From positions 558,001 to 622,000 of the forward strand of contig NZ_CAKAKE010000001.1 of assembly GCF_916618915.1 (NCBI RefSeq): DNA of 64,000 bases. The letters are read 5' to 3'. This DNA comes from Stenotrophomonas sp. Marseille-Q4652 (lineage in GTDB: Bacteria > Pseudomonadota > Gammaproteobacteria > Xanthomonadales > Xanthomonadaceae). Each line of letters begins with the position of its first letter. Position 1 is the stretch's first letter. The notes beneath the pieces are model-generated. The model was not told the origin of the DNA and searched no databases. It saw only the letters and a list, made by a program, of their open reading frames with translations. A program made the position numbers and the translations under genes. Shown here piece after piece: positions 35,100 through 43,714 of the stretch.

Positions 35100-37667
35100 A
35101 TGCCGTTTTCCGCCGTCAATCCCTCAGAAGCTGGTACGCAGCTGGAGAACCGGTGGAGCGCGTTTGACAAGGCCATGGCGCTGGCGGAGTTCAGCCTCGA
35201 CGGGCAGCTGATTTTCGCCAACGACCGATTCCAGGAGCTGCTGCACCTGCAGGCAGGACAACTGGCTTCGTTGCAGCATGCCCAGCTGTGTCCGTCTGAA
35301 TTGGTGAACAGCCCGGGCTACGAAACGCTGTGGGAGTCCCTGTGCACCGGGCACGAGTTCTCCGGCGTGGTCGAACGCGTATGCAGCGACGGCACGCATT
35401 GCTGGCTGGAGGCGCTGTACGCCCCGGTGCGCGACAGGCAGGGCTGCGTTACCCACATCATGATGGTGGCTACCGACGTCACCCACAGCAAGCGCATCGA
35501 ACTGGCGCGGCAGGACCACCTCTGGCGCCTGCTGGTGGCCGACACCACCGATGCGGCGATCGTCATCACCGACTCGCATTCGCGGGTGGTGTATTGCAAT
35601 GGCGGTTTCCAGCGCATGTTCGGCTGGTCCCTGGGCGAGATCCAGGACCGGAAGATGCTGGAACTGCTCGCACAGCAGACGCCGATCGCGCTGTTCGAGC
35701 GCGTGCGTACCGACCTGCGCCAGGGACGCGCCGCGAAGATGGAAGAGGTGGTGACCGGCAAGGAAGGTCGCCGCTACTGGGGCAAGATCCTGTGCAACCC
35801 GGTCATGGATGCGCAGGGCAAGTGGGCCTACACGGTGTCGGTGCTGCTGGACATCACCAAGACCAAGGTCCATGAAGTCCTGCACCACCGTGCGCTGCAG
35901 GCCATGTCCCGCGACCTGCCGCTGATGCAGGTGCTGGAGGTGGTGTGCGAGGAAGTGGAGCGCGTTGCGCCGGAGGTCTCTGCCTCCATCCTGCAGGTGG
36001 ACGAGCAGGGGCTGCTGCATCCGATGGCCAGCCCGAGCCTGCCCTTCAGCTATTCCTCACTGCTCGATGGCGTGGCGATCGGCCCGCAGGTCGGATCGTG
36101 CGGTACCGCGGCCTGGCGCAAGGCGCCGGTCCTGGTTACCGACATCTCCACCGACCCGTTGTGGGCCGAGTACAAGGACCTGATCCTGCCGCTGGGCTAC
36201 AACGTCTGCTGGTCCACGCCGATCCTGCAGAAGGACGGCAAGGTGCTCGGCACCTTTGCCTTCTACTACCGCGAGAACGGCCCGTTCGTGGCGTCCAGCT
36301 TCCACCAGCAACTGGTGCAGGCCTGCACCGACCTGTGTGCGCTGGCGATGGAGCGCGAGATCGCGCGCGAGCGCATCCAGGAGCTGGCCTTCTACGATGC
36401 GCTTACCGGTCTGCCCAACCGCAGCCTGCTGGAAACCCAGGTGGCACAGTTGCTCGACACGGCGCAGCAGAGCGGGCAGCGCGTGATCGTGCTGTACCTG
36501 GACCTGGACCGCTTCAAGCACATCAACGACTCCATGGGCCACGCCATGGGCGACGCGCTGCTGCGCGAGGTGGCGGCGCGTATCCGCGAGTGCGCCCGCC
36601 AGGGCGGCGTGGCCGGACGCCTGCCCGGTGATGAGTTCATCGTGGCGGTGCCGCTGCGTCCGGAAGAAGAGGTCAACGCGCTCATCGAACGATGGCAGGC
36701 CCATCTGATGCGGCCGCTGCGACTGGCCCAGGAGGAAGTAGACCTGAGTGTCAGCCTGGGCGTGGCGATGTTTCCGGAAGACGGTACCGCCATGACCAGC
36801 CTGCTGCACCGCGCGGAGATGGCGCTGCAGCAGGCCAAGGCCGGTGGTGCAGGGCGCGCGGGCTTCTTCAGCCATGAATTGAGCCGCGCCGCCGAGGAAC
36901 GCCTGGCCCTTGAAAAGGCGCTGCGCGAAGCCCTGCAGGGCGGCGCCCTGCAGTTGCATTACCAGCCGCAGATCGAGCTGGCCACCGGTCGCCTGCACGG
37001 GCTCGAGGCACTTGCCCGCTGGAATCATCCGACCCTGGGTCCCATCTCGCCGGGCCGCTTCATCCCGCTGGCCGAGGAGTGCGGCCTGATGGGCGCGATG
37101 GGTCGCTGGGCGCTGGACCAGGCCTGCCGCCAGCTGGTGCAGTGGCGCAGGGAAGGGCTGGAAGTACCAGCAGTGGCGGTCAACCTGTCCGCGTCCAACT
37201 TCCACAACCTGCAGCTGCCCGCCATCGTCGCGCAGACGCTGGTGTGCCATGGCCTGCAGGCATCGGACCTGGTGGTTGAGCTCACCGAGAGCATCCTGCT
37301 CGACAGCAATGCCACGACCCTGCAGACCATCGACCGGCTGCATGCCCAGGGTGTGCGCCTGTCGATGGATGACTTCGGTACGGGCTATTCCAGCCTGAGC
37401 TATCTGCGGCGGCTGCCCATTACCGAGCTCAAGCTCGACCAGAGTTTCGTGGCCGACCTCGAGAACGAGCCCACCGCGCGCGCGCTCAGTGAGGCGATCC
37501 TGGAGATCGGCACAAGCCTCGGCCTGACGGTGGTGGCCGAAGGCGTGGACACCGAAACGCAGAAGAACATCCTGCAGGAGCAGGGTTACGCAGTGGTGCA
37601 GGGTTACTTCTTCGCCAGGCCGATGGCGCCGGAACAGCTCGCAGGCTGGCTGGACTCCCGCTCCTGA
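35100..37667 (+). CDS. DosP-like PAS-PAS-GAF-GGDEF-EAL cyclic-di-GMP phosphodiesterase
   Basis: 855 residues, cytoplasmic. The domain order is two PAS domains (about 20-130 and 145-260), a GAF domain (about 275-430), GGDEF (about 435-600) and EAL (about 615-850), the same order as E. coli DosP. The GGDEF signature is degenerate (LPGDEF at 508-513), so cyclase activity is doubtful. The EAL domain keeps GLEALARW (about 636), NLSASNF, ELTES, MDDFGTGYSS, KLDQSF and VAEGVDTE, so phosphodiesterase activity is expected. Whether a PAS domain binds heme, as in DosP, cannot be told from sequence alone. Single transcription unit. Confidence 0.9.
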   Translation: MPFSAVNPSEAGTQLENRWSAFDKAMALAEFSLDGQLIFANDRFQELLHLQAGQLASLQHAQLCPSELVNSPGYETLWESLCTGHEFSGVVERVCSDGTHCWLEALYAPVRDRQGCVTHIMMVATDVTHSKRIELARQDHLWRLLVADTTDAAIVITDSHSRVVYCNGGFQRMFGWSLGEIQDRKMLELLAQQTPIALFERVRTDLRQGRAAKMEEVVTGKEGRRYWGKILCNPVMDAQGKWAYTVSVLLDITKTKVHEVLHHRALQAMSRDLPLMQVLEVVCEEVERVAPEVSASILQVDEQGLLHPMASPSLPFSYSSLLDGVAIGPQVGSCGTAAWRKAPVLVTDISTDPLWAEYKDLILPLGYNVCWSTPILQKDGKVLGTFAFYYRENGPFVASSFHQQLVQACTDLCALAMEREIARERIQELAFYDALTGLPNRSLLETQVAQLLDTAQQSGQRVIVLYLDLDRFKHINDSMGHAMGDALLREVAARIRECARQGGVAGRLPGDEFIVAVPLRPEEEVNALIERWQAHLMRPLRLAQEEVDLSVSLGVAMFPEDGTAMTSLLHRAEMALQQAKAGGAGRAGFFSHELSRAAEERLALEKALREALQGGALQLHYQPQIELATGRLHGLEALARWNHPTLGPISPGRFIPLAEECGLMGAMGRWALDQACRQLVQWRREGLEVPAVAVNLSASNFHNLQLPAIVAQTLVCHGLQASDLVVELTESILLDSNATTLQTIDRLHAQGVRLSMDDFGTGYSSLSYLRRLPITELKLDQSFVADLENEPTARALSEAILEIGTSLGLTVVAEGVDTETQKNILQEQGYAVVQGYFFARPMAPEQLAGWLDSRS

Positions 37668-38120
37668 GGCACTCCGGCACTGCATCGCAGTGCACCGCCA
37701 ATAATGCTCCGACAGGAGCGAGCTCCGGCGTCCGTTTCATCTCCAACCGCCTTACCGGCGACAAATACGGCTGCCAGACCAAGTGCGTGTGATCAGCGCT
37801 GCGCAGATACGGCGACTGGCGAGCCGGGTGCGTCCCAAGAATGCGAGCTCCGGGAGTCTGCTCTATGCGGCGAGACCTATTCCTCTGCAGGATTCAGTTG
37901 CGGCAACAGGGATGGGTCGTGCTGCACCACGTGCGACAAAGCAGGGATGGCCGCGTATGCTGCCGGCGAAGGGAGCAGCTGGGAAGTTTCGCGGTGAAGA
38001 ACGGGCCAGTTGATCAAAGCTGGTCAGCCTGATGGGCTAATCGAGCCAGTCTGCTTTTGCGACGGCGCTGTATTCAGTTGCTTGCTCTTGAATGGAAGGC
38101 GACAAACAAGGAGATTCGCG
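37668..38120. other. 453-bp stretch without a confident gene
   Basis: No known RNA or repeat is seen. A plus-strand ORF at 37704-37997 has nine Cys in about 55 residues (for example CGETYSSAGFSC and GSCCTTC), but it lacks a ribosome site and a recognisable family. Another frame has a protein-like segment GVRFISNRLTGDKYGCQTKC at about 37724-37791, possibly a gene relic. Confidence 0.4.
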
Positions 38121-38489
38121 ATGAAAGCAGTCCTGCCAATGCTGTTGCTTCTTGCCTGCCCGTTCCACGTATCCGCGGGCAAGGCCCAGTCAGTCCAGTT
38201 CCAGGGCGTGGTCCAGCGGGATGACACTGTTCCCGTGCGGTTTGATCTCCACGTTCCTGCGGAAAGTCGTCTCGCGGTGGAGCTGGATGATGGCTCCCGG
38301 CTGGAGCTGGCCGCGCCCAACGGTGAGGAATCGGCGACGGCTCGCCTGGTCTCGGCGTCTGGTGAGGTTCTGCACAGTGCGGCGTTTACCGATGCCGGCC
38401 TGGCAAGTACGTCGCTCGCGTATCTGGTCTGCGATGGCAGGGTGACCTACATCAGTCCCGCTCCAGCGGCGGATCCCTCGTGCCCGTAG
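38121..38489 (+). CDS. Small secreted protein of unknown function
   Basis: 122 residues. AAGGAG precedes the ATG, and the first 19 or so residues form a signal peptide (MKAVLPMLLLLACPFHVSAG). The mature part is beta-rich (VQFQGVVQRDDTVPVRFDLH, SRLAVELDDGSRLELAAP), with two Cys near the end that could pair. No family is recognised. It begins a run of four small unknown genes on the same strand. Confidence 0.65.
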   Translation: MKAVLPMLLLLACPFHVSAGKAQSVQFQGVVQRDDTVPVRFDLHVPAESRLAVELDDGSRLELAAPNGEESATARLVSASGEVLHSAAFTDAGLASTSLAYLVCDGRVTYISPAPAADPSCP

Positions 38490-38651
38490 GCTGACTCCTC
38501 GATGGATGACGCGCTGGAAGCCGAGGACGGGAAGATCTCCCACAGCATCCGCAGGTACGGCTGCCTCGGTTGGCTGCTGTCCGGATTGCTGGCGGTCAAG
38601 CGTGGCAATGACGCCAGGGGGCGTCAGGGTCTGACTGGAGTGAAGGACTGC

Positions 38652-38888
38652 ATGGGCAAGAAGGATTACTGGTTCCCCGCCAGGCGCCACGGATACGGCT
38701 GGGGGCCACCGGTGAGGTGGCAGGGCTGGTTGGCGGTGGCACTGTTCCTGCTGCTCCAGGCGGGGGCTCTCGTGGCCTTCCCGCCCGCCCGCGATCCCGG
38801 CACCTTCGTGGCGGTTACGCTCTTCGGCGCTCTCGCGTTGATGCTGGTGTGCGTGCTCAAGGGCGAGCCGCTGGACAGGCAGGGGTAG
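38652..38888 (+). CDS. Small membrane protein of unknown function
   Basis: 78 residues from the ATG at 38652. An in-frame ATG at 38502 would add 50 residues without membrane or family character. The N-terminus MGKKDYWFPARRHGYGWGPP is followed by two membrane helices (about 24-44 and 50-68). The aromatic and basic start is a pattern I associate with small uncharacterised membrane proteins of proteobacteria. Function unknown. Confidence 0.6.
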   Translation: MGKKDYWFPARRHGYGWGPPVRWQGWLAVALFLLLQAGALVAFPPARDPGTFVAVTLFGALALMLVCVLKGEPLDRQG

Positions 38889-38994
38889 CGGCCGCGTTGA
38901 CGGGTTTCCCGGCAGGCCCTGGGCGGGCTACCCTCCATGGACGGTCCGCGCTGGGGTGTTGCGCTGCCCGTCCTCGTTCAGAAGGACTTACGCG

Positions 38995-39348
38995 ATGCTC
39001 TCCCTCCTGCTGGGTATGGCCGTGGCTTCGAGTGCTCCTGCGCACACCGCGGTGATTGATATGGATGTCGAGTCCTGCATGGCGCAGCGGCTTCGCCCGC
39101 TCGTGGGGCCGGCCGGTGTCCGCAGGCCATGGCCGATCGCGACGCAGGTGCCCGGGCATCTGCGCGATCGGATGGGTGTGCAGATTTCCAGCCAAGGCGT
39201 GGTGTCCGATGGTTACAACCACTGGCTGCTGCTGGACCGGGACGCCAACGCGGCCTGGGTCGTGCAGCGCGGGGGTTATGCGGGGCGGGAGACCTTCTAC
39301 GGACCCTTCCCGCTGGCCTCGTGCCCGCAGGTCGCGGCAGGGACGTAG
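38995..39348 (+). CDS. Small secreted hypothetical protein
   Basis: 117 residues from the ATG at 38995 with GAAGGA upstream. The signal peptide is MLSLLLGMAVASSAPAHT. The mature part has a Cys near residue 28 and another near 110 that may form a disulfide. The segment DGYNHWLLLDRDANAAWVVQ suggests a small beta domain. No family recognised. Confidence 0.6.
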   Translation: MLSLLLGMAVASSAPAHTAVIDMDVESCMAQRLRPLVGPAGVRRPWPIATQVPGHLRDRMGVQISSQGVVSDGYNHWLLLDRDANAAWVVQRGGYAGRETFYGPFPLASCPQVAAGT

Positions 39349-39424
39349 CGGGGCGGCGCGATTCGTATACGGGCCACAACCCACATCAACCGGCCGCAGG
39401 CCGCACACGAAGGACGGGGAAGAC

Positions 39425-39727
39425 ATGGACATGCGTGAACTGATGGGCGAGCCGCGGGCCTGGCGCTGGATGCGTCTGGTGCTGTTCGGTGGATTCGCAG
39501 TGGCTGCTACGGCCTGGGCCATCGGCCGGAAAGATGTGGCCATGCTCGCCAATGGAGTTGGCCTGGGCATGTTCGCTGCCGCGATGTTCTGCCGCCCGGC
39601 CTGGCATTTCCGCGGTGCCGGGCGGGAGGTGTATGCACGCCTGGCTTCGTCGCCGGCGGTACTGTTCCTCTATGTCGGCAGCTTGACCCTGTTTGGCTTT
39701 GGGCTGCTGGCCCGCTGGCTCATGTAG
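39425..39727 (+). CDS. Small membrane protein of unknown function
   Basis: 100 residues with three likely membrane helices (about 18-36, 41-56 and 77-97). AAGGACGGGG lies upstream of the ATG. Not a family I recognise. It may be co-transcribed with the preceding secreted protein, 76 bp away. Confidence 0.6.
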   Translation: MDMRELMGEPRAWRWMRLVLFGGFAVAATAWAIGRKDVAMLANGVGLGMFAAAMFCRPAWHFRGAGREVYARLASSPAVLFLYVGSLTLFGFGLLARWLM

Positions 39728-39860
39728 TCCTTCGTTTCCGTTCTGGACGTACAGTCTTTGTACAAGTTCGTGTTGTACGAAGGCTAACGGTTTTCTCCCT
39801 AACGTCAGCGCCGTCGCCAACCAGGCGATCCAACTGCCCTGATCGATTGGAGAGATCCCC

Positions 39861-40642
39861 ATGCGTACCTGGATGCTTGTTCCCCTTGCCGCCCTGTTTG
39901 CCACGTCCGCGCATGCGGCCGGGCCGGAGGCGGGCCGCTTTTCGATGTCCCTCATCGGTGGCGCGGATGTGCCGGTCAACGGCGATGTCCATGGCGGCGC
40001 AGTGGCGGCCGTGCCGGACCTGGCCCGTTGAACCCGGCCCTGGCCGGCGTGGATGCCGAGTTGCGCATCGGTTCCCGCGACCACGGCCGCATCCATGACC
40101 GGGCCACCATCTATGGCCTGGAGTTTGCGTGGGGCCTGGACGACAGCTCCGAAGTGTTCGGGCAGGTGCTGCGGACCGAGGCCGGCAAGGGCCGTGTGAT
40201 GGTCGGCGGCGCCTACGTGCCGGCGCTGGCCACCGAGCTGCCGGTGTACGGTACCTTCGACGCCTACAAGGCGCTGTCGGCCGAGATTGGCTACCGCCGT
40301 TACTTCGGTACCCCCGGGTCGGCCCGTCCATTCGTGGGCGCCCGCATCGGCGGTACCCGCGTGGATGCGATCCGCGCCACGTTCGAGATCCCCGATGGCG
40401 GCATCACCATCGCGAACGCGCCGTTCTACAGGTCCGGCTGGTCGGCCAGCGGTGGCGTGGACGTGGGCGTGATCATGCCGGTGTCCGACACCTTCAGCTT
40501 CACCCTGGCCAGCGGCCTGCGTTACAGCAGCGACCTGAAGGACGACGACAGCGCCATCGGTGGCCTGGGCCTGGCCAGCATCAACGACACCGGCAGCCGC
40601 CTGTCGGTGCCGGTGACGCTGACGGCGCGCTGGGATTTCTGA
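39861..40642 (+). pseudogene. Outer-membrane beta-barrel protein gene with a frameshift
   Basis: A signal peptide (MRTWMLVPLAALFATSAHAA) and a mature start AGRFSMSLIGGADVPVNGDV run to a stop at 40029-40031. The next frame picks up within a few bases (LNPALAGVDAELRIGS) and continues to a typical barrel end, SVPVTLTARWDF, with the terminal Phe expected for Bam recognition. Amphipathic strands such as EIGYRRYFG and SFTLASGLRYSS support a barrel of about 240 residues. One lost base near 40020-40028 explains the break. A sequencing error or phase variation is possible, though no homopolymer is present. Confidence 0.7.
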
Positions 40643-40670
40643 TTCCGGGATTGTTCCCTAACCCGGTTAC

Positions 40671-40699
40671 AAAAAAAGGCCACCTTGCGGTGGCCTTTC
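40671..40699. terminator. Bidirectional terminator
   Basis: AAAGGCCACC and GGTGGCCTTT pair around a TTGC loop, with a run of seven A on one side. It serves the barrel gene and the convergent MFS gene. Confidence 0.85.
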
Positions 40700-40721
40700 A
40701 CGTTGGATGGCGACGGGCGGC

Positions 40722-41990
40722 TCAGCGCTGCCACTGGTCTTCCAGCCATTGCGGGCGGCACACCAGCAAGGCGCTGAGCGAGGTCAGCACCACGCAGGCG
40801 GCGAGGAAGGCGAAGGGCAGGGTCCAGCCGTGGCTGGACTCGTGCAGCAGGCCGAACATCAGCGGCCCCAGGCAGCTCAGGCTGTAGCCCACGCCCTGCA
40901 TGAAGCCGGACAGTGCCGCCGAGGCCTGCGGGGTGCGGGTGCGCAGGTTGATCAGGGTCAGGGTGAGCGGGAAGGTGCCCGGGCCAAGGCCCAGCAGTAC
41001 CACCCACAGCACCGGTGCCTTCATCGGCGCCCACAGCAGGCCGGCAAACGCGGCGAAGTAGGCCAGGCCGCAGGCCAGCACCACCGGGAACGGGTTGCGC
41101 AGGCGGGTAGCCAGCGACGGCATCACCAGCGCGCTGAGCAGGCCCAGCGCCGAGAACAGCGCCACCATGTTGCCGCCGAAAGCGCGGCTGGCGCCGGCAT
41201 CCACCAGCAGCAGCGGCAGCCAGGTGAACATGGCGTAGGTCACCAGCGAGGTGGTGCCGAACATCACCGCCATCCCCCAGCCCAGCGGGGTGCGCCAGAC
41301 CCGGCCCCGCGCGGCGGTCACGCCCGCCTGGGTTGCCGTGGTGGCAGGCGCCACGACCGCTTCAGGGGCCCTGGCCAGCGGCGAGCCGGCCCGGCGTCCG
41401 GCGCGCAGCACGGCGATCCAGGCCACAGCGGCCACGGCGGCCAGTACGGCCCACATGCCCAGCGAGACACGCCAGCCGGCGGCATCGGCTACCGGCACCG
41501 CGGCCAGCGCGGGCAGCATGGTGCCCAGCTGCAGCACGGTGATGTAGGCGGTGCTGACGGTGCCGACGCGGCTGGGGAAGTAGCGCTTGACCAGGGGTGG
41601 CAGCACCACGTTGCCAATGCCCATGCCGGCCAGCGCCAGCAGCGAGGTGGCCAGCAGTCCGCCGGTGCCGCCGACCAGGGCACGCAGGGCCAGGCCGGCG
41701 CAGGCCAGTGCCATCGCCAGCAGCGCGGTGCGTTCCAGCCCGATGCGGTGGGTCAGGCTGGGCGTGGCGACACCGAACAGAGCGAAGGCGGCGGTGGGTG
41801 CCATGCCGAGCACGCCGGTCATGGTCGCGCCGAAGGCGAACTCGTTACCCAGCACGTCCAGCAGCGGGCTCAGCGAGGTCACGGCGGTGCGCAGGTTGAA
41901 TGCCGCCAGCAGGATCGCGGCGAAGGCGAGCATGCGTCCCTTGAACGGGGAGGGTGTGCCGGCGGAAGCGGCCATGGAAGGAACAGGCAT
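40722..41990 (-). CDS. MFS transporter, CynX/NimT-like
   Basis: 422 residues from the ATG at 41990, preceded by GGAG at good spacing. An upstream in-frame ATG at 42002 is possible, but longer starts run through a terminator and a tRNA gene. There are about 12 membrane segments. The AFNLRTAVTSLSPLLDVLG opening and GMGIGNVVLPPLVKRYFPSR are typical of the cyanate/2-nitroimidazole transporter (CynX/NimT) branch of the MFS. The real substrate is unknown. Confidence 0.85.
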   Translation of the reverse strand: MPVPSMAASAGTPSPFKGRMLAFAAILLAAFNLRTAVTSLSPLLDVLGNEFAFGATMTGVLGMAPTAAFALFGVATPSLTHRIGLERTALLAMALACAGLALRALVGGTGGLLATSLLALAGMGIGNVVLPPLVKRYFPSRVGTVSTAYITVLQLGTMLPALAAVPVADAAGWRVSLGMWAVLAAVAAVAWIAVLRAGRRAGSPLARAPEAVVAPATTATQAGVTAARGRVWRTPLGWGMAVMFGTTSLVTYAMFTWLPLLLVDAGASRAFGGNMVALFSALGLLSALVMPSLATRLRNPFPVVLACGLAYFAAFAGLLWAPMKAPVLWVVLLGLGPGTFPLTLTLINLRTRTPQASAALSGFMQGVGYSLSCLGPLMFGLLHESSHGWTLPFAFLAACVVLTSLSALLVCRPQWLEDQWQR

Positions 41991-42021
41991 CAAGGGCTCC
42001 ATGACGAAAGACGGATGCAAT

Positions 42022-42056
42022 AAAGCAAAAGCCGGCGCTAGGCCGGCTTTTGCTTT
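42022..42056 (-). terminator. Terminator after tRNA-Pro copy 1
   Basis: AAAGCAAAAGCCGG and CCGGCTTTTGCTTT form a long perfect stem just downstream of the tRNA on the minus strand, between it and the MFS start. Confidence 0.85.
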
Positions 42057-42069
42057 GAAGCTTGAAAAC

Positions 42070-42146
<77 letters not shown>

Positions 42147-42254
42147 ATTGAGCCGCCTATGATAGCGACCGTCCCCGGATTGGGCAAGCATTTTTCACAT
42201 GCTGCCGACGGCCCGGAGCTCCCTCGCTTTTCCGGCAACAGCCGGCCCTTCATT

Positions 42255-42294
42255 GAAAAAGCCCGGAAAGCATGCGTGCTTTCCAGGCTTTTTG
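42255..42294 (-). terminator. Terminator after tRNA-Pro copy 2
   Basis: AAAAAGCCCGGAAAGC pairs with GTGCTTTCCAGGCTTTTT with one mismatch, between the two tRNA genes. Each tRNA therefore has its own terminator. Confidence 0.8.
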
Positions 42295-42303
42295 CCGACC
42301 TTT

Positions 42304-42380
<77 letters not shown>

Positions 42381-42437
42381 AAGGAGCCGGAAAAGATACC
42401 GGCTGGACGCGTTTTCAGCAACAGGAATTTTCGATCC

Positions 42438-42530
42438 TTACTCCTGCTCGCGGGCTTCGAACCACATGCCGTTGAGGATGGCGGCGGTGCAGGCCAGGCC
42501 TGCACCGAGGATCCACGCGAAATACCACAT
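42438..42530 (-). CDS. cydX: Cytochrome bd oxidase small subunit CydX
   Basis: Only 30 residues: MWYFAWILGAGLACTAAILN and GMWFEAREQE. This is the CydX pattern of one membrane helix with a conserved MWYFAWILG start and an acidic tail. CydX stabilises the CydAB heme core. It begins 24 bp after cydB, completing a cydABX operon. It is easily missed because of its size. Confidence 0.94.
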   Translation of the reverse strand: MWYFAWILGAGLACTAAILNGMWFEAREQE

Positions 42531-42554
42531 GTCAGTTTCTCCTTGGTCGCCCGA

Positions 42555-43700
42555 TCAGTAGGCGTTGGGGTTGTCGCCCATTTCGGCGCTGGTGACCTTG
42601 CCCTTGAGGACGCGGTACACCCAGGTCGTGTAGGCCAGGATGATGGGCAGGAACACGATCGTGGCCAGCAGCATGATCCACAGCGTCAGGTGGCTGGACG
42701 AGGCATCCCACACCGTCAGGCTGGAGTCCGGCGAGATCGAGGACGGCAGCAGGAACGGGAAGATCGCAAAGCCCACGGTCAGGATGATGCCGGCAATGCC
42801 CACGCCCGAGGCGATGAAGGCCTTGCCGCCCTGGCGGGCACGCAGGAACACGCCCGACAGCAGCATGCCCAGCACGCCGGCCAGCGGGGCCAGCACGGTG
42901 GCCGGCATGCGGCTGTAATTGGCCAGCCAGCCACCTTCGTGGGCCACCGTCTTGAGCAGCGGGTTGGACGGACCATCCACCGCGGCGGCCAGCGTCACCG
43001 AGTAACCCGGCAGGCCCATGGCCACCCACACGCCGGCGAGGGCGAACAGGATCACCGTACCCAGTGCCGCGACCGCACCGATGCGACCCGCGCGCTCGGC
43101 GACGACGCCGTCGAGCTTGATCACCAGCATCGCCGCGCCGTGGGCGATCAGCATCGCTACCGACACCAGGCCGGCCAGCAGGGCGAACGGGGTCAGCAGG
43201 CCGATCAGGTTGCCGTGGTAGCTGACACGCGCGGTTTCATCGATCTGGAACGGGACGCCCAGCAGCACGTTGCCCACCGCCACGCCCATGATCAGGGCCG
43301 GGATGAAGCCACCGATGAACAGCGCACGGTCCCAGTTGTCGCGCCATTTCTGCGACGGCATCTTGCCGCGGTACTTGAAGCCGACCGGGCGCAGGATCAG
43401 CGCGAACAGGATCAGGAACATTGCCAGGTAGAAGCCGGAGAAGCTCACTGCGTACAGCGGCGGCCAGGCGGCGAAGATCGCACCGCCACCCAGCACCAGC
43501 CACACCTGGTTGCCTTCCCACACCGGGCCGATGGTGTTGAGCACCAGGCGGCGCTCCTCATCGGTCCTGGCGACGAACGGCAGCAGGGTGCCCACGCCCA
43601 GGTCGAAGCCGTCCATCACGGCAAAGCCGATCAGCAGCACGCCCAGCAGCAGCCACCAGATCACGCGCAGCGTTTGGTAATCGAGAAGAATGAAGTCCAT
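42555..43700 (-). CDS. cydB: Cytochrome bd ubiquinol oxidase subunit II
   Basis: 381 residues, about eight to nine membrane helices. The start [20 protein letters not shown] and the [12 protein letters not shown] and [20 protein letters not shown] segments are diagnostic of CydB. It forms the inner-membrane quinol oxidase with CydA and CydX and reduces oxygen at low tension. It starts 14 bp after cydA. Confidence 0.97.
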   Translation of the reverse strand: MDFILLDYQTLRVIWWLLLGVLLIGFAVMDGFDLGVGTLLPFVARTDEERRLVLNTIGPVWEGNQVWLVLGGGAIFAAWPPLYAVSFSGFYLAMFLILFALILRPVGFKYRGKMPSQKWRDNWDRALFIGGFIPALIMGVAVGNVLLGVPFQIDETARVSYHGNLIGLLTPFALLAGLVSVAMLIAHGAAMLVIKLDGVVAERAGRIGAVAALGTVILFALAGVWVAMGLPGYSVTLAAAVDGPSNPLLKTVAHEGGWLANYSRMPATVLAPLAGVLGMLLSGVFLRARQGGKAFIASGVGIAGIILTVGFAIFPFLLPSSISPDSSLTVWDASSSHLTLWIMLLATIVFLPIILAYTTWVYRVLKGKVTSAEMGDNPNAY

Positions 43701-43714
43701 GGTTTCTCTCCTGC

